A program made the position numbers and the translations under genes. 64,000 bases of DNA from Epiperipatus broadwayi. Its lineage: Eukaryota; Onychophora; Udeonychophora; Euonychophora; Peripatidae. This document shows, piece after piece, positions 43,601 to 56,000 of this stretch (position 1 is the stretch's first letter; each line of letters begins with the position of its first letter). The DNA is taken from assembly GCA_028023455.1 (NCBI GenBank), contig JAQFVV010000277.1:1056001-1120000 (forward strand), written 5' to 3'. Below the pieces are notes generated by a model. That model was not told the DNA's origin. It saw only the letters and a program-made list of their open reading frames with translations, and made no database searches.

Positions 43601-45350
43601 AAGATGATTTATATTAAATAATTTTTCCTTTACTTCTTTGAGTTTGATCTTATCCTTTCCTAAATCTCTCTCTGGCTTAATAATTTTCCTAAGAGAATTC
43701 ATATCAAATTCCTTCATAATCTTCATTTTACATTTAATCTTTATTTGATCAACTTTTCCAACATAAATAACACCCTTTATCATATGCTCTATATTAGATA
43801 CTATACATATGACATCTCCATACAGTACTTTTCTGTGACTACTCATCTTCATGTCCCAATTTAAGTACTTACAAATATATTCAGAAACTATACTTCTACT
43901 TTTATTTTGTAATTTATTGCCTGAAATATGAATAAATGTCATTAATTTGTTTTTCAAAATTTCTAGACATTTCATACTTAGAGTAATTATTTCTACATAT
44001 ATGAATTCACTAATCCCTTTATTCCTATCAAGACTTTCTTTAATATCTTCAAATATATCCACACTCTTATTTCTGTCTAATTCCAGTTCTTGGTCCCCTA
44101 TTTCTCTGAGTTTTTTATATGCCCTTATCTCTTCTTTGGTTAAACTAATATTTTTACTAACTAGTTTAACAGTCTGCTGATTTTCTTCCTTAAACAGCAC
44201 TATTGAATCATCATCAAATATTTTAATTTTCTGAAGGGGATTCTTAACACTTGTCTCTAACAATACTGATTTGATTACCTGATCTTTTATATTCTCTTGC
44301 ATTTCTAGCTTCATTTTGGGTATTTCTAACCTTGCTTCTAGCTTTGTTTCTAATTTCACTTCTAATTTTATCTCTGACATTTCTGACTTTATTTCAACTA
44401 TCCTCTCCTCTGATTTCTTTTGACTCAATTTTATTTCTATTGCTATCTCTGATTCCTGACTTTTTACTTTCTTCTCCACAACTTGCATCTGCCTAACTAT
44501 ACTAGTGTTTATTTCTATCATTTCTAACTTCATTTCTGAAACTTCCAATTTTATTTCAGCTATCCTTCCCTCTAACTTATCTTGACGTGACCTTAGTTCT
44601 GCAAACATCTCTTCTGACCTTTCTCTATCTTCTACTTGTCCAGACTTTAGTTCCCTTAATTCTGATTTCAATTCTGTTAACATCTCTTCTGACTTTTCTC
44701 TATCTTCTCTTAATTCTAATTTTAATTTTACTTGACCAGACTTTAATTCCCTTAGTTCTGATTTCAATTATGTTAACATCTCTTCTGACCTTTCTCTATT
44801 TTCTACTAGTCCAGACTCTAATTTTGCAAAAAACGATTTGGCCCACATCGGCATATCATCATCCGTGGTTTTACAAATACTATCTCTCATCTTACTAGAC
44901 TCTCCATAGGAAATATCTATAGCTTCATTTCCTGATTCAAGGTCAGGAGACAATGCAGCCATGTCTGGAGATGGTGTCTCTTGAGACCCACCCAAACTAT
45001 CATATAAACTAAACTCTTCCATTTTATAATCTCTTAAAAATTTATTAATACTACTTAAAGAAAACAAGGTTTATCAGCTCCAACCTCCACCAAATCAACA
45101 ATTCAAATTCACCATCACTACCTAAAATGACATAAAATTTCCACAATTTTATTTTCCCATATAATGTTCGATTTTCCACACACACACACACACACAGATT
45201 AAAAGACATTAAGTTTTAATTAAATAACATTAATCTAAACATATCTGAAATTATAAATTAAATTTTACATGATCCGCTATAGTCATATTACAAACTACAC
45301 CAATTCAAATAACTGATAAAAGAGCAAAATAATTTAAACATATTCATTTA
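40660..45350 (-). repeat. 4.7 kb repeated unit, copy B
   Basis: This is a direct repeat of 26032-30756 in the same orientation, about 14.6 kb away, with equal content and order throughout. Minus-strand reading gives TGAATATG...GGTTACA. The right flank after TTTAT is TCTTTATGCTGTATTGG, unlike the (TTA)n at copy A. The unit carries the better-preserved coiled-coil ORF. Copy A and copy B could be the 3' and 5' LTRs of one element, since the array beside copy B resembles a primer-binding site, but no direct target-site duplication is visible and no pol gene lies between them. Confidence 0.85.
43421..45067 (-). pseudogene. Coiled-coil protein ORF in unit B, one stop
   Basis: A minus-strand frame of about 548 codons is interrupted only by a TAA at 44770-44768, where the neighbouring internal repeats have GAA (E). 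The start is probably MEEFSLYD (45022) or the upstream Met at 45067. Residues 1-80 are acidic and Ser-rich with a DMPMWAKSFFAKLESG segment. Then come three repeats built on RSEEMLTELKSEL and RELKSGQV, a long Lys/Glu coiled coil to about residue 250, and a basic C-terminal half ending NTRFKVTYNARSLIPYPARHD. No zinc knuckle, protease or reverse transcriptase is seen. The N-terminal coiled coil is like the gag start of some Gypsy-type elements, but the rest is unrecognised. Confidence 0.75.
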
Positions 45351-45714
45351 TCTTTATGCTGTATTGGGTGCATCCAAATATTATAACCAGCATTTATAAC
45401 TCAAAAGAAAAAAAAATTTATAATCAAAATCAAATCAATGATGACATGCATTTACTATGACAACTGATATACAATTTTTACTTAAATATGATAAATGCCA
45501 ACCTTTGCATAAGAATATAGAAAATAGCCTTTTAAGAATGAGCTATATATTATATATTCATCCATCCTTCTAAAGATCCAACAGATACTGACAGCCAAAA
45601 GAATTATTAGCAGTTCACAATTTTGAAATAGATAAAAGAATTCCATCACTGCTCTCAAAACATACAGTGCTCCATGAACACTCTGATGATCATCTCACTT
45701 TAATCACTCTAAGC
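45351..45714. other. Spacer between unit B and hAT-like element
   Basis: This is unique-looking AT-rich sequence with no feature recognised. It represents the right flank of unit B and is absent beside copy A. Confidence 0.5.
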
Positions 45715-46203
45715 CAGTGGTCTTCAACCACCGGTCCGCAGCCGGGCCATAGAAGTTTTTTGCTGATCCACGATAGACTGGCAAGAAAGTTTTAATAACA
45801 AAATAATAAGACTTTAAACTTTTAATTAATATAAACAATTTTTATTTACTTTTTTCATCGCACTTTTAACTGATTAAAAAAAAAGAAACAGAACAAAGTC
45901 TAATCAGCCATACATAAATTAATTTGTTTTTCTAGTTATCACAGATGTTTATGAGGGGGGGGGGTAGAATTAAATTTTTTATTACTTTTCTAAAAAAATT
46001 CAAAATTAAAAAAAAAAAAGTTTTTTATTATACAAACTCCATATATATATAACTTCATCTAAGGCTAAGCTGTTTACATCTTTAAGAAAATTTATCTATA
46101 GACTTCTGCTGGTCCATGAAACCTTATCCTTATTTTTGTCTGTCCGCGAAACCTTATCCTTATTTTTACCGGTCCGCAGGTGTGAAAAGATTGAAGACCA
46201 CCG
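45715..46203. mobile_element. hAT-like non-autonomous element, copy 2
   Basis: This copy is collinear with 38844-39317 and in the same orientation, with termini CAGTGGTCTTCAACC and TTGAAGACCACCG (one mismatch at the end). It retains ACCGGTCCGCAGCCGGGCC near the left end, which copy 1 has lost. The flanking bases (CTCTAAGC left, CCTTACAA right) are not an obvious target-site duplication. Confidence 0.8.
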
Positions 46204-46204
46204 C

Positions 46205-46470
46205 CTTACAACGTAATTGGGATCTACTTTTCCCATGCTGCTCTAGTTCATCATATAACACTCTCTTAAGAAGCCTTGCATTCATTCATTCATTTAACAT
46301 GTCCAATCCAATGAAGGTGTGATTTTACAATAGTGGACTGGTTTTATGAACTAGTCATTGTATTTTCAAAACTATATGGAGCATTCATAAATCATATTTT
46401 TTAAATCTCTTTATAATGAATTGATAAAATGTCCAAAACTCACTTCCATACAGTAAATTCACTAAATAAC
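46205..46470 (-). pseudogene. LINE C-terminal relic
   Basis: The minus strand reads LYGSEFWTFYQFIIKRFKK, then KSHLHWIGHVK (about 46325-46290), then a decayed L-Y-x-E-L segment. This is the order seen in LINE tails of the type LLYGSETWTxYxxHIKxLxxFH...LRWxGHVxRM...LLYGEL. The frame is broken by stops. It lies immediately next to the hAT-like element. Confidence 0.6.
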
Positions 46471-47530
46471 AACTAAGTATACAGCTAATTTAATTGCAAT
46501 AGTTAATTCTATGTGGGTTGAAGAGCAATCGCAGTGCTCTGGAATCTGTGCTATACTCCAATATCTAAGTCTATTCTTCTATTTATAAAACTATCAATAT
46601 GTTTAAATTCAGATGTGAAAATATAAATTGCAAATTAAATTATGCTTCAAGCAGTGCATAAATAATTATTTAAGATAAATTATATTCGAGTTCCATATGT
46701 TAAATTCTCTGCTCGTAATTTAATTTAGCATTCAAATTTAGAGCTATTTTATAATTACAAATGCTTTTTACATATTGAGTAGATATGATCTGGAAATGAT
46801 TTTTTTCGACTGTGACTACATTTGCGAACACATTTTGGCCTATCTACTTTATCGTAATGACCAAAATTTAGGGTGTGCATGTATGTATGTATGTTAGTTT
46901 TGTCATCGTTTAAATCGGCAACAATGACAAACTGCGCCGACAGTGTTTTTTTCAATTATCGGTTCTTTGGAATCTATATGCTGATTTCCAGAAAATCAGA
47001 TAACACAGACGTATATTATTTATGTATATTGCTCGCGCGTTTTTGAATTATGCACTTAATTTTTATAAATTATTAAAGATGAATAGCGTATATGTTTTGT
47101 GTTGTAGATAATTTAATTAATGCACATTTAAATTACAACTTGCTTAATGTGCTGTGTTGTTTGTTTATTTGCTTCTTTTTCAGTAACAACTTAAATACAT
47201 AGATAAATATTTACATTCCATTTCATATCTTATTTACTATTCTCGGCAGCCGCGTAGACAAACTCTGCTATTTAGAGATTTATTATATTCAATTTTTCTT
47301 AGCGCCCTCTTTAATGCCTACGTGAAAGTCAATCAGCCAATCGCCAAGACTAGATTCCCTAGACATTATTGTCATCTGCCATCATTTTATTTTCAATGCT
47401 TTAGAGAAGACATATTTTATTCAATAAGTTGAAAGTACATAGGTTTATTTAACTGTTATTTTCATATGTATTTTAATTATATTAATTTTTTTTTTTTACA
47501 TTTCTCTCTCTCTTTTTTTTTTTAAAACAG
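46470..47530. other. Intronic or upstream stretch
   Basis: No repeat boundary is clear. 46860-47400 is slightly less AT-rich and includes TAGCGCCCTCTTTAATGCC and a CCAATCGCCAAG motif near 47338. A regulatory role is possible but unsupported. It is bounded to the right by the exon candidate at 47531. Confidence 0.3.
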
Positions 47531-47581
47531 ACAACATTTCGCTTTTCTTCGCAAGGAACCTCCTTTAGAAGAAGCACCAAC
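47531..47581 (+). CDS. Exon candidate 1 of an unrecognised host gene
   Basis: A strong pyrimidine tract (CTCTCTCTCTTTTTTTTTTT) precedes AAAACAG at 47524-47530, and GTACGT follows at 47582, giving a 51-base exon. Read with one leading base, it encodes QHFAFLRKEPPLEEAP followed by the first two bases of a codon (AC). The next exon candidate at 63157 supplies the third base, keeping the frame open across the junction. The sequence is visibly less AT-rich than its surroundings. I do not recognise the protein. The Pro/Glu-rich, Arg/Lys-bearing peptide looks cytoplasmic, with no domain visible. Confidence 0.6.
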
Positions 47582-48990
47582 GTACGTATCATCCTCTTTA
47601 TCTTCCCATATCTTTCAATCCCAATTGATGAAAATCTTAAATTTTAATTTGTATGCATTTTAAAAAGTCATTTTGAATTTTACTTTTTAATTTAATGTAA
47701 GTAATTTTCTCCTTCTATTTAAAAATGTATTCAAATATTGTTTATTTTTTTATGTATAATATTTATTTATTTTTATTATAAGTAATAACATTAATAAAAT
47801 ATGATTATTATTATTCCATTTACAACTGTTTATCAGTAAATAAAACGATTGTTTCCTCTTAATTGTAAAAATAAAATAAAATGGCTTCTTGTTTTAAAAG
47901 TCTTTACCTTAATACTAAGATTTTAGCGAATCTTTGTTATTTTAAGCAGATTTGGACTTCTGCTAATTAATCTTTCCCCTCTAACTCGACATTCTTTACC
48001 CCCCACATATTTATTCCTTATTATTTCAAATTACCATCGAGAAGTCCGTTTTGACTGACAAACTACTGCCGCATTTTTTGATCTACACTTTTTCAGAAAC
48101 ATAAAAACTACAAATAAGGTGATTTTGTTGGGGGTGGGTGGGAAAATCTGATCGCCATGGAAACTAGGCTTATGAATAATTTTGATTTGTTATTCAGGGT
48201 TTGTTGTTTAATTTGATGAACATGTATAGAACTTGTAGCTGTAATATTTTCTATTTGGAATTTTAATTTGTAAATTAACTCATCCTCTTCCCCTCCTCCC
48301 AATTTGTTTTCCTTTTGTTTAATCTTAAGACAATCGTAGCTTACATATATAGAGAGATTATGCATAAGCAATTGTCTGGACAAATACGTTTTAAAATAAT
48401 ATAAATTACAATACATATATAATTCTTGAACAGACTTCCGAAGAATATTTAACCCTCTTGGTAATGCTTTATTCTTTTTTTAATTACTTCAGAATATATA
48501 CATTTTTTAATTTTTTTAAATTCATTTTCGTTAATTGTTAGTTATTGTCTTTTATAAAAATAAAATATATAAAACTACAAATTAGAAATGTGTTTCTTTT
48601 TTTTGTGGTTTGATAAATTATTTAAATATTAACTTGGAAAATATTTAAATCGTTTCATAAGCGCCGAAAAAAAAAAATTTTTGTTTTTAATTACTCATAT
48701 AGTCAGTCAATCGTACTATATATTAATCGCTAATTCTCCAGGTTCAAATTGGATGTTATTCACAAAGGAATGTTTTGATTACAATGCTTATTTCATGTTT
48801 CTTTCTATTCATTGGTACTTTTCGTATTGAATTACAGAAAGCGACAACCACAGCAACAAAAGACGCTAATACAAATCTTATAGAGCATGTTTTCTTGTTA
48901 TATTTGCTGTTTAGTAAAAACGTACATATTTGTGTTTTTCTACAAACACACTAATATTTTATATTCATTAGCAAGTTCTTTTTTTTTTAT
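47582..48990. other. Intron-like AT-rich sequence
   Basis: This follows the donor at 47582. The ORF at 48108-48416 on the minus strand has no recognisable motif. Nothing else is supported. Confidence 0.4.
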
Positions 48991-49225
48991 TACAGTTATG
49001 CCATCTAATGCTATTTTTAGTAAACAATAAATATCAGATGGTCATCATCATCATCATCATTATCAACCATTATAAATCCACTGCAGGATGAAGGTCTCTC
49101 CAAGTTTGTGTAAATGATAAATATCAGATGGTACTGCTTAATAAATACTCACATCTCCAGGCAACCATCCAGCACCTATTTATTACTAAAGATTGCACTA
49201 GATGGCATGACTATAATGAGAATAC
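48990..49225. repeat. Foldback element with LINE 3'-tail insert
   Basis: The outer arms TTATGCCATCTAATGC-ATTTTTAGTAA and its complement near 49180-49215 are inverted copies, and ATAAATATCAGATGGT occurs twice as a direct repeat (about 49028-49043 and 49117-49132). The insert between them (49042-49106) is (TCA)n followed by TCCACTGCAGGATGAAGGTC, a 3'-end signature widespread in invertebrate LINEs. The direct repeat therefore looks like its target-site duplication. Confidence 0.7.
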
Positions 49226-49382
49226 AAAAATTTGCTAATGAATAGCAATGATAAGCTAAGGTCATGTGATATATTGTTGATCATATGATATTTGATATCT
49301 TGTTAGTCATATTTAATCTGTTTTTTATTCTATATTCTTACTCTATGAACAACGGATTGCATTTTTTGTGTGTAACATTTGC

Positions 49383-49515
49383 AACAGTAGTAAACTCTCC
49401 ATAATTGTGCACCCAGTGCAAGCCTTAATAATCAATCTATGCATCCATTGATTTCTAAAGTTTGTACTAGATGGCACTAGTGTGTGAAGAGTTTGCTACT
49501 GTTTTAACAGCTTGT
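49383..49515. repeat. Foldback, CTCCATACAG family
   Basis: AACAGTAGTAAACTCT at the left pairs with AGAGTTTGCTACTGTT at the right. CCCAGTGCAAGCCTTAATAATCAAT links it to the copies at 37-38 kb. Confidence 0.65.
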
Positions 49516-49529
49516 GAAAGCATAGGAAA

Positions 49530-50420
49530 TGGTGATCATATAATGTCTAACATTTGATTTGATAGAACTCCATTTAATAGAAGCTATTATTAATATCATT
49601 TTTGAGCATATAACTGCAGAATATTATCAATTTAACCATCACTTGACTCCCATAACTACTTATCACAAATGTGTGCATATTTCAATTCCATTTTAAGCCT
49701 GTCTTTTTTGATAAAAATGGATTATCAAACTATGCATCTTTCAGCATGTCTTTATCTTGTAAGAATAATAATTTTGATTGGATTCCTTTTTCATTTATTC
49801 TATTTGCAGCTACTCATCAATGACATAGTCACTCTAACATCAGAAGAAAAAAAGAGAAAGCCAAAGAATAAAACATTACTGATTTATTTTGTTATGACTA
49901 TATAAACTAAATAATGAATATTGAATACATTCACACGTTAGTCTTCTTATTGTAGATCTTGCCACGCTACCTTTTAACTTTTTCTGTACTAAACTTTTTT
50001 TTTTCCTGATTAACTTTTGAACAATAAACCATTTGATTATTTTTCACCCTTTGTGATTTAGTGTAATGGAAGAGTGGCTGTTTCTTAAGCTCAAGGCTAG
50101 GGATCACAGCTTTGCTCCATGACTTATGAGCTTTCAAGTAGTAAATATTTTATTGATATTATCTATATTCTTTATTACTGTTTACAATGCTTTTTTACAA
50201 TCCACTAGTGACAGTTTCGATTACCCCAGCAATCTTCTTCAGAACTTCTACTCATATTTCCAAATTTATCTTGTATAGTTTAGTATAGTAGTAGAGGTAC
50301 AAACTTTAGAACTTAAAGTCCATGGATTACAGATTCATTTCTATCATTTCTGGTGTTTCAATTTCTTATGAACAACAAACAAATCCATTTATTTTATTTT
50401 TTTTCAGAAAATCATCAATA
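49530..50420. other. AT-rich intron-like stretch with SINE debris
   Basis: GATTTAGTGTAATGGAAGAGTGGC (about 50057-50080), followed by AGGCTAGGGATCAC, resembles a tRNA-derived SINE head. Weaker pieces occur near 50290. No ends can be fixed. Confidence 0.35.
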
Positions 50421-50770
50421 CTTTGCTTAATTGCCATTTGTATTCTATTCTCTTAATGAAAGCAATCATTACTTTGTGATAATAATTTTTATGGAAAAAT
50501 CAATCTGCTTTTACCATAATAGTTCACTGTTAAATATATTTTTACGGTCTTCTATCATCATTTTCTCCACAACCTCATTCCAATGAAGATGTAGCCTTGT
50601 TATATTAAATTTACTATCATTGCATCAAACAAACATAGCCAATTGACTATATTATCCTGCCCATTATATTATCAGAAATTTGGAGAACCTCCACAAATAA
50701 AATGTTGCAATGTCTTTATGTTAAGATGATAGGGAGTCCACATTTTCTATAATTTTATGATATGGTAGAA
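50420..50770 (-). pseudogene. LINE C-terminal relic
   Basis: The + strand AATGAAAGCAATCATTAC and CATTCCAATGAAGATGTAGCC segments match the order and spacing in 17140-17790 and 36590-36990. There are no intact motifs beyond that. Confidence 0.4.
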
Positions 50771-52204
50771 TGGCAGAAGATCATGGTCCATGGTTCACAG
50801 CCAACTCTGTTTTTTCTGGTGCTCAAACTTTTTTTGGATTCTTGAGCAATGAATCAATTAATTTATTTTGTATTTGTCATATTAAATTTTTTATGGATTT
50901 ATTATAATGTAAGCAAAAGGAAATTAAGGGATTATATCCATGTCAGCTTCCAAAAATAGCATTACCTTTGATATTGTCAGAAACCATGAATTAATTTATA
51001 ATAGCTCTTTTGTCTTGAGTTTAAATAAAAGGAGATTCTTTTTCATTTGCAATGCAAATTGTTATAAGGATTTAAATCCAATCAACTACTTTTTGTAGGT
51101 ATGAGAATTTAGATTCATATTTCCCCTTAATATACTGCAACAAACTTCTCCAGAGAGTTAAATATGCTAAATTAAACATTTTCCTGTATTTATTATAATG
51201 GAAATAAGAGATTATATCCATGTAAATTACTTTTGATATTGTCTGGAAACCATCAATTTTTAATTGTAAGTCCTGACGGAATTTGTGCTTCCTTTCCTTA
51301 CAATAAATTTGGCATAATAATAATCTATATGCAACCAATTTCATCGTAGAAATTGTATTACTATGATGAAATACATTATTGTCTAAATTTTCAATGCTGC
51401 AGGAGCACACTAGACCATGTTGCACCTCAATATTCAAGTATGTTTAAAAATTGTCAAGACATTTAAACTGATAACCAAAATAAAAGTTGAAGATTTTTCT
51501 TACAATATTTAAATTTATTTTTATATTAGAGATTATTGATTATACATGCACTTTCTCTCTGCTGGATATTTTATATCCCCCCACCCCAATCAACCTTAAT
51601 TTATTAATTAATTGTTAATGTAAAATAATCAGCTTATGAGAGTTTTCAGTTGTTTAAAAACAAATGCCTGCTTTAATAGATACACACAAAACAACTCAAA
51701 TAAATGGATATCTTTTGATTTGTCAATGCATGTTATGCATAACTAAAAAAAAAACATAAAACATCTTTTCCCTTCAAAAATATATTTGAATATGTACACG
51801 CATATAAAGTCTGTAATATGAAACAATTTAATATTTCATTTATTTCAACTTATTAATATAACCAATTGTTTTGCTATATATATATATATATAATGTAACC
51901 TATGAAAACTTCAACTAAAATTAAATTTAACCATTTAGAAAATGAATTGTTAGAAATTATCATATACTTGTTTAATGATAATATATTTACTTATTGTACA
52001 AGCTGACTCAATAAATCATTCTGTATAAATTTAGTTATATGAGCATTCTACACTCTAAAAATAACTAATTATCAACCATTTGCATAGATCAGATACTACA
52101 AATCACTCTAAATCACCCCTTCACTCCTATTAAATAAAATTATTGATCTTTTTTTTTTACATTTTTTATTATTTCTTCAAATATCTTTTAACCCTATTTA
52201 TATC
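50771..52204. other. AT-rich intron-like stretch
   Basis: Nothing is supported here. The ORF at 51072-51437 (minus) has no domain and ordinary AT-rich codon content. A short (AT)n run lies near 51877-51892. Confidence 0.35.
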
Positions 52205-53045
52205 TTAAATAAAATTACAAAAAAAAAAAAATTAAGCCAGATGTCACATGACTTAATTTAATAAGCTTGTATTTACAAATATTATATATAGAGCTCATAA
52301 GACAAGCTCTTAACAAGCTTTATAGAATACCCACAACATCAGACCAGTTTTTGCTACTGACATTCTCAGTGAGGTGCTAGGCTATTCAATCATTAGATTA
52401 ATAATACCAGGACAATCCCAGAACTTTACCTAATGTATAACTATTAAATAGAAAATCTGAAAATTTCAGATATCCATATGTCTTCTAATCCAAGTATCTA
52501 ACATAAATAGCTTGTCCTGGTATTTTTAATCTAATGATTGAATATCCTAATACCTCACTGAGAATGCCAGTAGCAGAAACCGGTCTGAGGCTGAGGGTAT
52601 TCTACAAGCTTGTTAAGAGCTTATTTTGCAAGTTCTATATATAACATTTGTAAATACAAGCTTATTGAATTAAGTCATGTGACATCTGACTTGGATTTTT
52701 TTGTAATTTTATTTTTTGCTATGATGGCTTTGGTGATTTTATATTGCTAAAGCTATAAATATATGGTGTATCTGAACTTAGTTCAATCTCATATGGCTAT
52801 TTTAGTTAGATAGCTAGATTGGAAGACATATTGATGTCTGAAAATTTCAGATGTTCTATTTAATAGTTATACATTAGATAAAGTGCTGGGCTTATTCTAG
52901 CATTTTTAATTTAATGATTGAATATCCTAGCACCTCACTGAGGACACCAGTAACAGAAACCGGTCTGAAGTTGGGGATATTCTACAAAGCTTGTTAAGAG
53001 CTTGTTTTGTGAGCTCTATATATAATATCTTAAATAAAGGATGGA
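52205..53045. repeat. Foldback with a third arm copy
   Basis: The left arm (about 52205-52420) and the right arm (about 52505-52720) are inverted copies through GCCAGATGTCACATGACTTAA, CTCTTAACAAGCTT and CTCACTGAGAATG-type sequence. A third copy of the inner arm (about 52845-53045: CCTCACTGAGGACACCAGTAACAGAAACCGGTCTG) follows in the orientation of the right arm. The structure is best read as a foldback plus a partial second element. Confidence 0.8.
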
Positions 53046-56000
53046 CAATTTCATTTTTCTTCCTGTCAATTTTTTTTACTTGCCACTCTTTTTAATTGTT
53101 CAGTAGAGATAAAATCGGTAATCCAAATTCTTTGATTTTAGAACTTTTTTGAATTGGTGATTTTTTTTTAAATTTCAAGCATTTATTCTATTATTGGTAA
53201 AAGTAAAAATAGCAAACAACTCACTGCAGTTAGGCTTATTAAATTATTAGTATTTACTGATTGTTTTTTCCTGCTTAATTTTGCTTGTAAATGTGTTTAC
53301 AAATCAGTTTATTTATTATAAAAGATTAAGGATTATCTATGAAATTTTGTTTGGATGATAGAAGTTTGGATTAAATGTATTCTAGATGAATTATTAAATC
53401 TTGTTTATCTGACTGTTCTTGTCTCCATCAGTTTTTGTTTTTTTTCCATGACACATTTCTGCTCTTTATAAATCTATATTCTAGACAAAACAAACAAACA
53501 AATCTCTATTTATTCCAATGTTTAATAAGTTCAAGTTGTGTTTATTTATTGTTTAACCTTCACAGTTTTTGTTTTAATTTCTTTGCCATTTTCTTTATCA
53601 TTTTTTACACAGCTACCTAAATATTCAAAGTGTTATTTATTTCTTTGATAAATATATTTTCTTAAATAACAGGTCATTTTTTTACATTTCCATTATTTTA
53701 TTATGTTCTTGTTTATTCATATTTCTTTGCATCTCACATCTTTTTAAATTCCTTTATGTTGTTCACTATTTCATTAAAGCCATTTCACTATTTGCAAACA
53801 CTCCCATAACAGCAGCATGGTATAGTATATACAGGGAATTAAGATGACAATGGATGCACAATTGAAGTCTTAAACTGGATCTACAGAGATTGTGAATGAC
53901 TGGGAAAGAGACTTCCATGTAAAATGAGTGGATGAGTTAAAGGAATTTGCTGAGGTGATAAGAAGAGAAGCTATGGGTTTGCAAAACTGCATTAAGTAAA
54001 GCACTTCATCATGTAGTAGATGTTGATGATGATGATTCTACTAAATCAAAGGAATGGCTTGTCTCTGAGCTTATTGGTTTTAAAAAAACCCACTGAATTG
54101 GAATTAAAATTCCCAAGGTTAAATCACATGAAAGAAATATGAAACAATGAAAAAAAGATACATATAAATGGGCCTCCAAAAAACCTTCCAACTGATTGTC
54201 TCATTTTAAGATTGGTAAATGTGCTTGGTATACAGTATGTAATATGGCATATAAACTTTGTTGGTGGTGACACAAATATGATTATTTTTAAGACTAACCA
54301 AACAACCACAATGTTGATTTCAGTTTCAATTTTACTATGTGTTGTTTGATTCTTGCTATTTGTTTCTGCCATTTTGGGTTGTGTGAACTGTATTAAATTC
54401 CAAATACTGTATCAAATTCTAAACAGGCTAATAAAATTTAATTCTTCACTATGTATTTATTTCTTAGTCATAACTCGAATAGAATTTCATATTTATTGGT
54501 TCTATCTTATAGAATATTACAAGGGACCACTTAAAATTTTGGTCTCTAGATCTCAAAAAATGAAGTCAGTATATGTATATATAAATGAATATAGACTGAA
54601 AATCCTAAGTTCAAATCCCTCTATTTAATAAGTAATAACTGTGTTGTAAATTAATATAACTATTAAGAAAGTTGATTGGTGATGTGTGTGTGCCACCACA
54701 ATTGTTATCCATTGACATTGGATTTTGTGCATTGAATTTGTCAATAATTATCCACTGTTATATATCAAAAGACTTTTTTTTCATATAATCCACCAAATTA
54801 TTTTACTTCTTCCTTCCAACTCAAAATAAGTCACTTCCAAGGGTGTTCTTTATCTCTTAAGTATTCAGATAAACCATTATCTGAGCTACTGATCAGCATC
54901 CCTTTTTGATGTGAGTACATATTTATTTTTTATAATTTCATCATCATCTTGTGTATATGTAATATTTTGAATAATCTGATAGTCTAATTTAATATTATAT
55001 TTAAATATATATATATGTTTATATACACACATATGCACACATTCGCATCATTACTTTGATATTTGAATATGCACACATATTAGTTGTTTTTAAAAATGTT
55101 TTTAATATTCATATAATATTCCTTATTACATAAAGGGAAATTTGTATTTATATATACATACATAAATATTTACTAAATTACATCACCCCAGTCGATGCTT
55201 AAAATAAAATAATAGAACATCAGCTATATGTTGCCATGGCAACACTCAGATAATATTGGTTTATTTTAGCATTGGATATAGTGATATGATTTATGTATGA
55301 TAATCATTTAGCTATGTGCACCTAGGGTTTAAAATAATTACTAACATTTTTTTTTGTAAAATCTATAAGTTACATATTGAAATAGTTGATTATATAATAA
55401 CACACAGTGTGTACCAATAAAAAGGTGACTGATTCTCTCTCCAAGCTTCCTGGTGTACCATTTTAGAAACAATATATGTGTTTTGTAGCAATATTATTTA
55501 GCTATCTACCACAAATTTTCAAACTGTTAGCATATCTGGATTACAAGTGTTTCATATCTTAACCATAATGGAAAAACACAATTGATATATTTTGTTTTAA
55601 TTTGGGAAAAACTACTTCTGATACATTTGGAATAATTAAACTGCATTTAGTAGTAAAGTCTTGCGTTACAAGAATGTTTCAAGTGGTTTCCAAGATTTTG
55701 TGATGGCAGGGAGAACATTGAAGGTAATTTAGGATTGTCACATTTTATATCATAATTCATGATCCAAAATAAATTGTGCCCTGCATAATGCATAACATTG
55801 TTTCAGAGATGACACGTCATGAATCGTAATGAGAGAACAAGTCATCTTTTTACTGTGACACTCTGAACATGTGTGGGTCATTACCAAATATTTAAATGAA
55901 GATTCAAAAAGGCTAGAAGTCACATACACACATACTTATTTAAATTGTTTATAATTGCTATTTATTTTTAAAAGTATATTTAATTATATTTATGCATCAA

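Noticed and set aside
51072-51437. 121-residue minus-strand ORF
   Set aside because: No motif, no splice context and ordinary AT-rich composition. This length is expected by chance in 64 kb.
54124-54372. 82-residue minus-strand ORF that looks membrane-associated
   Set aside because: Hydrophobic residues follow from T-rich codons. No start context or homologous motif is seen.
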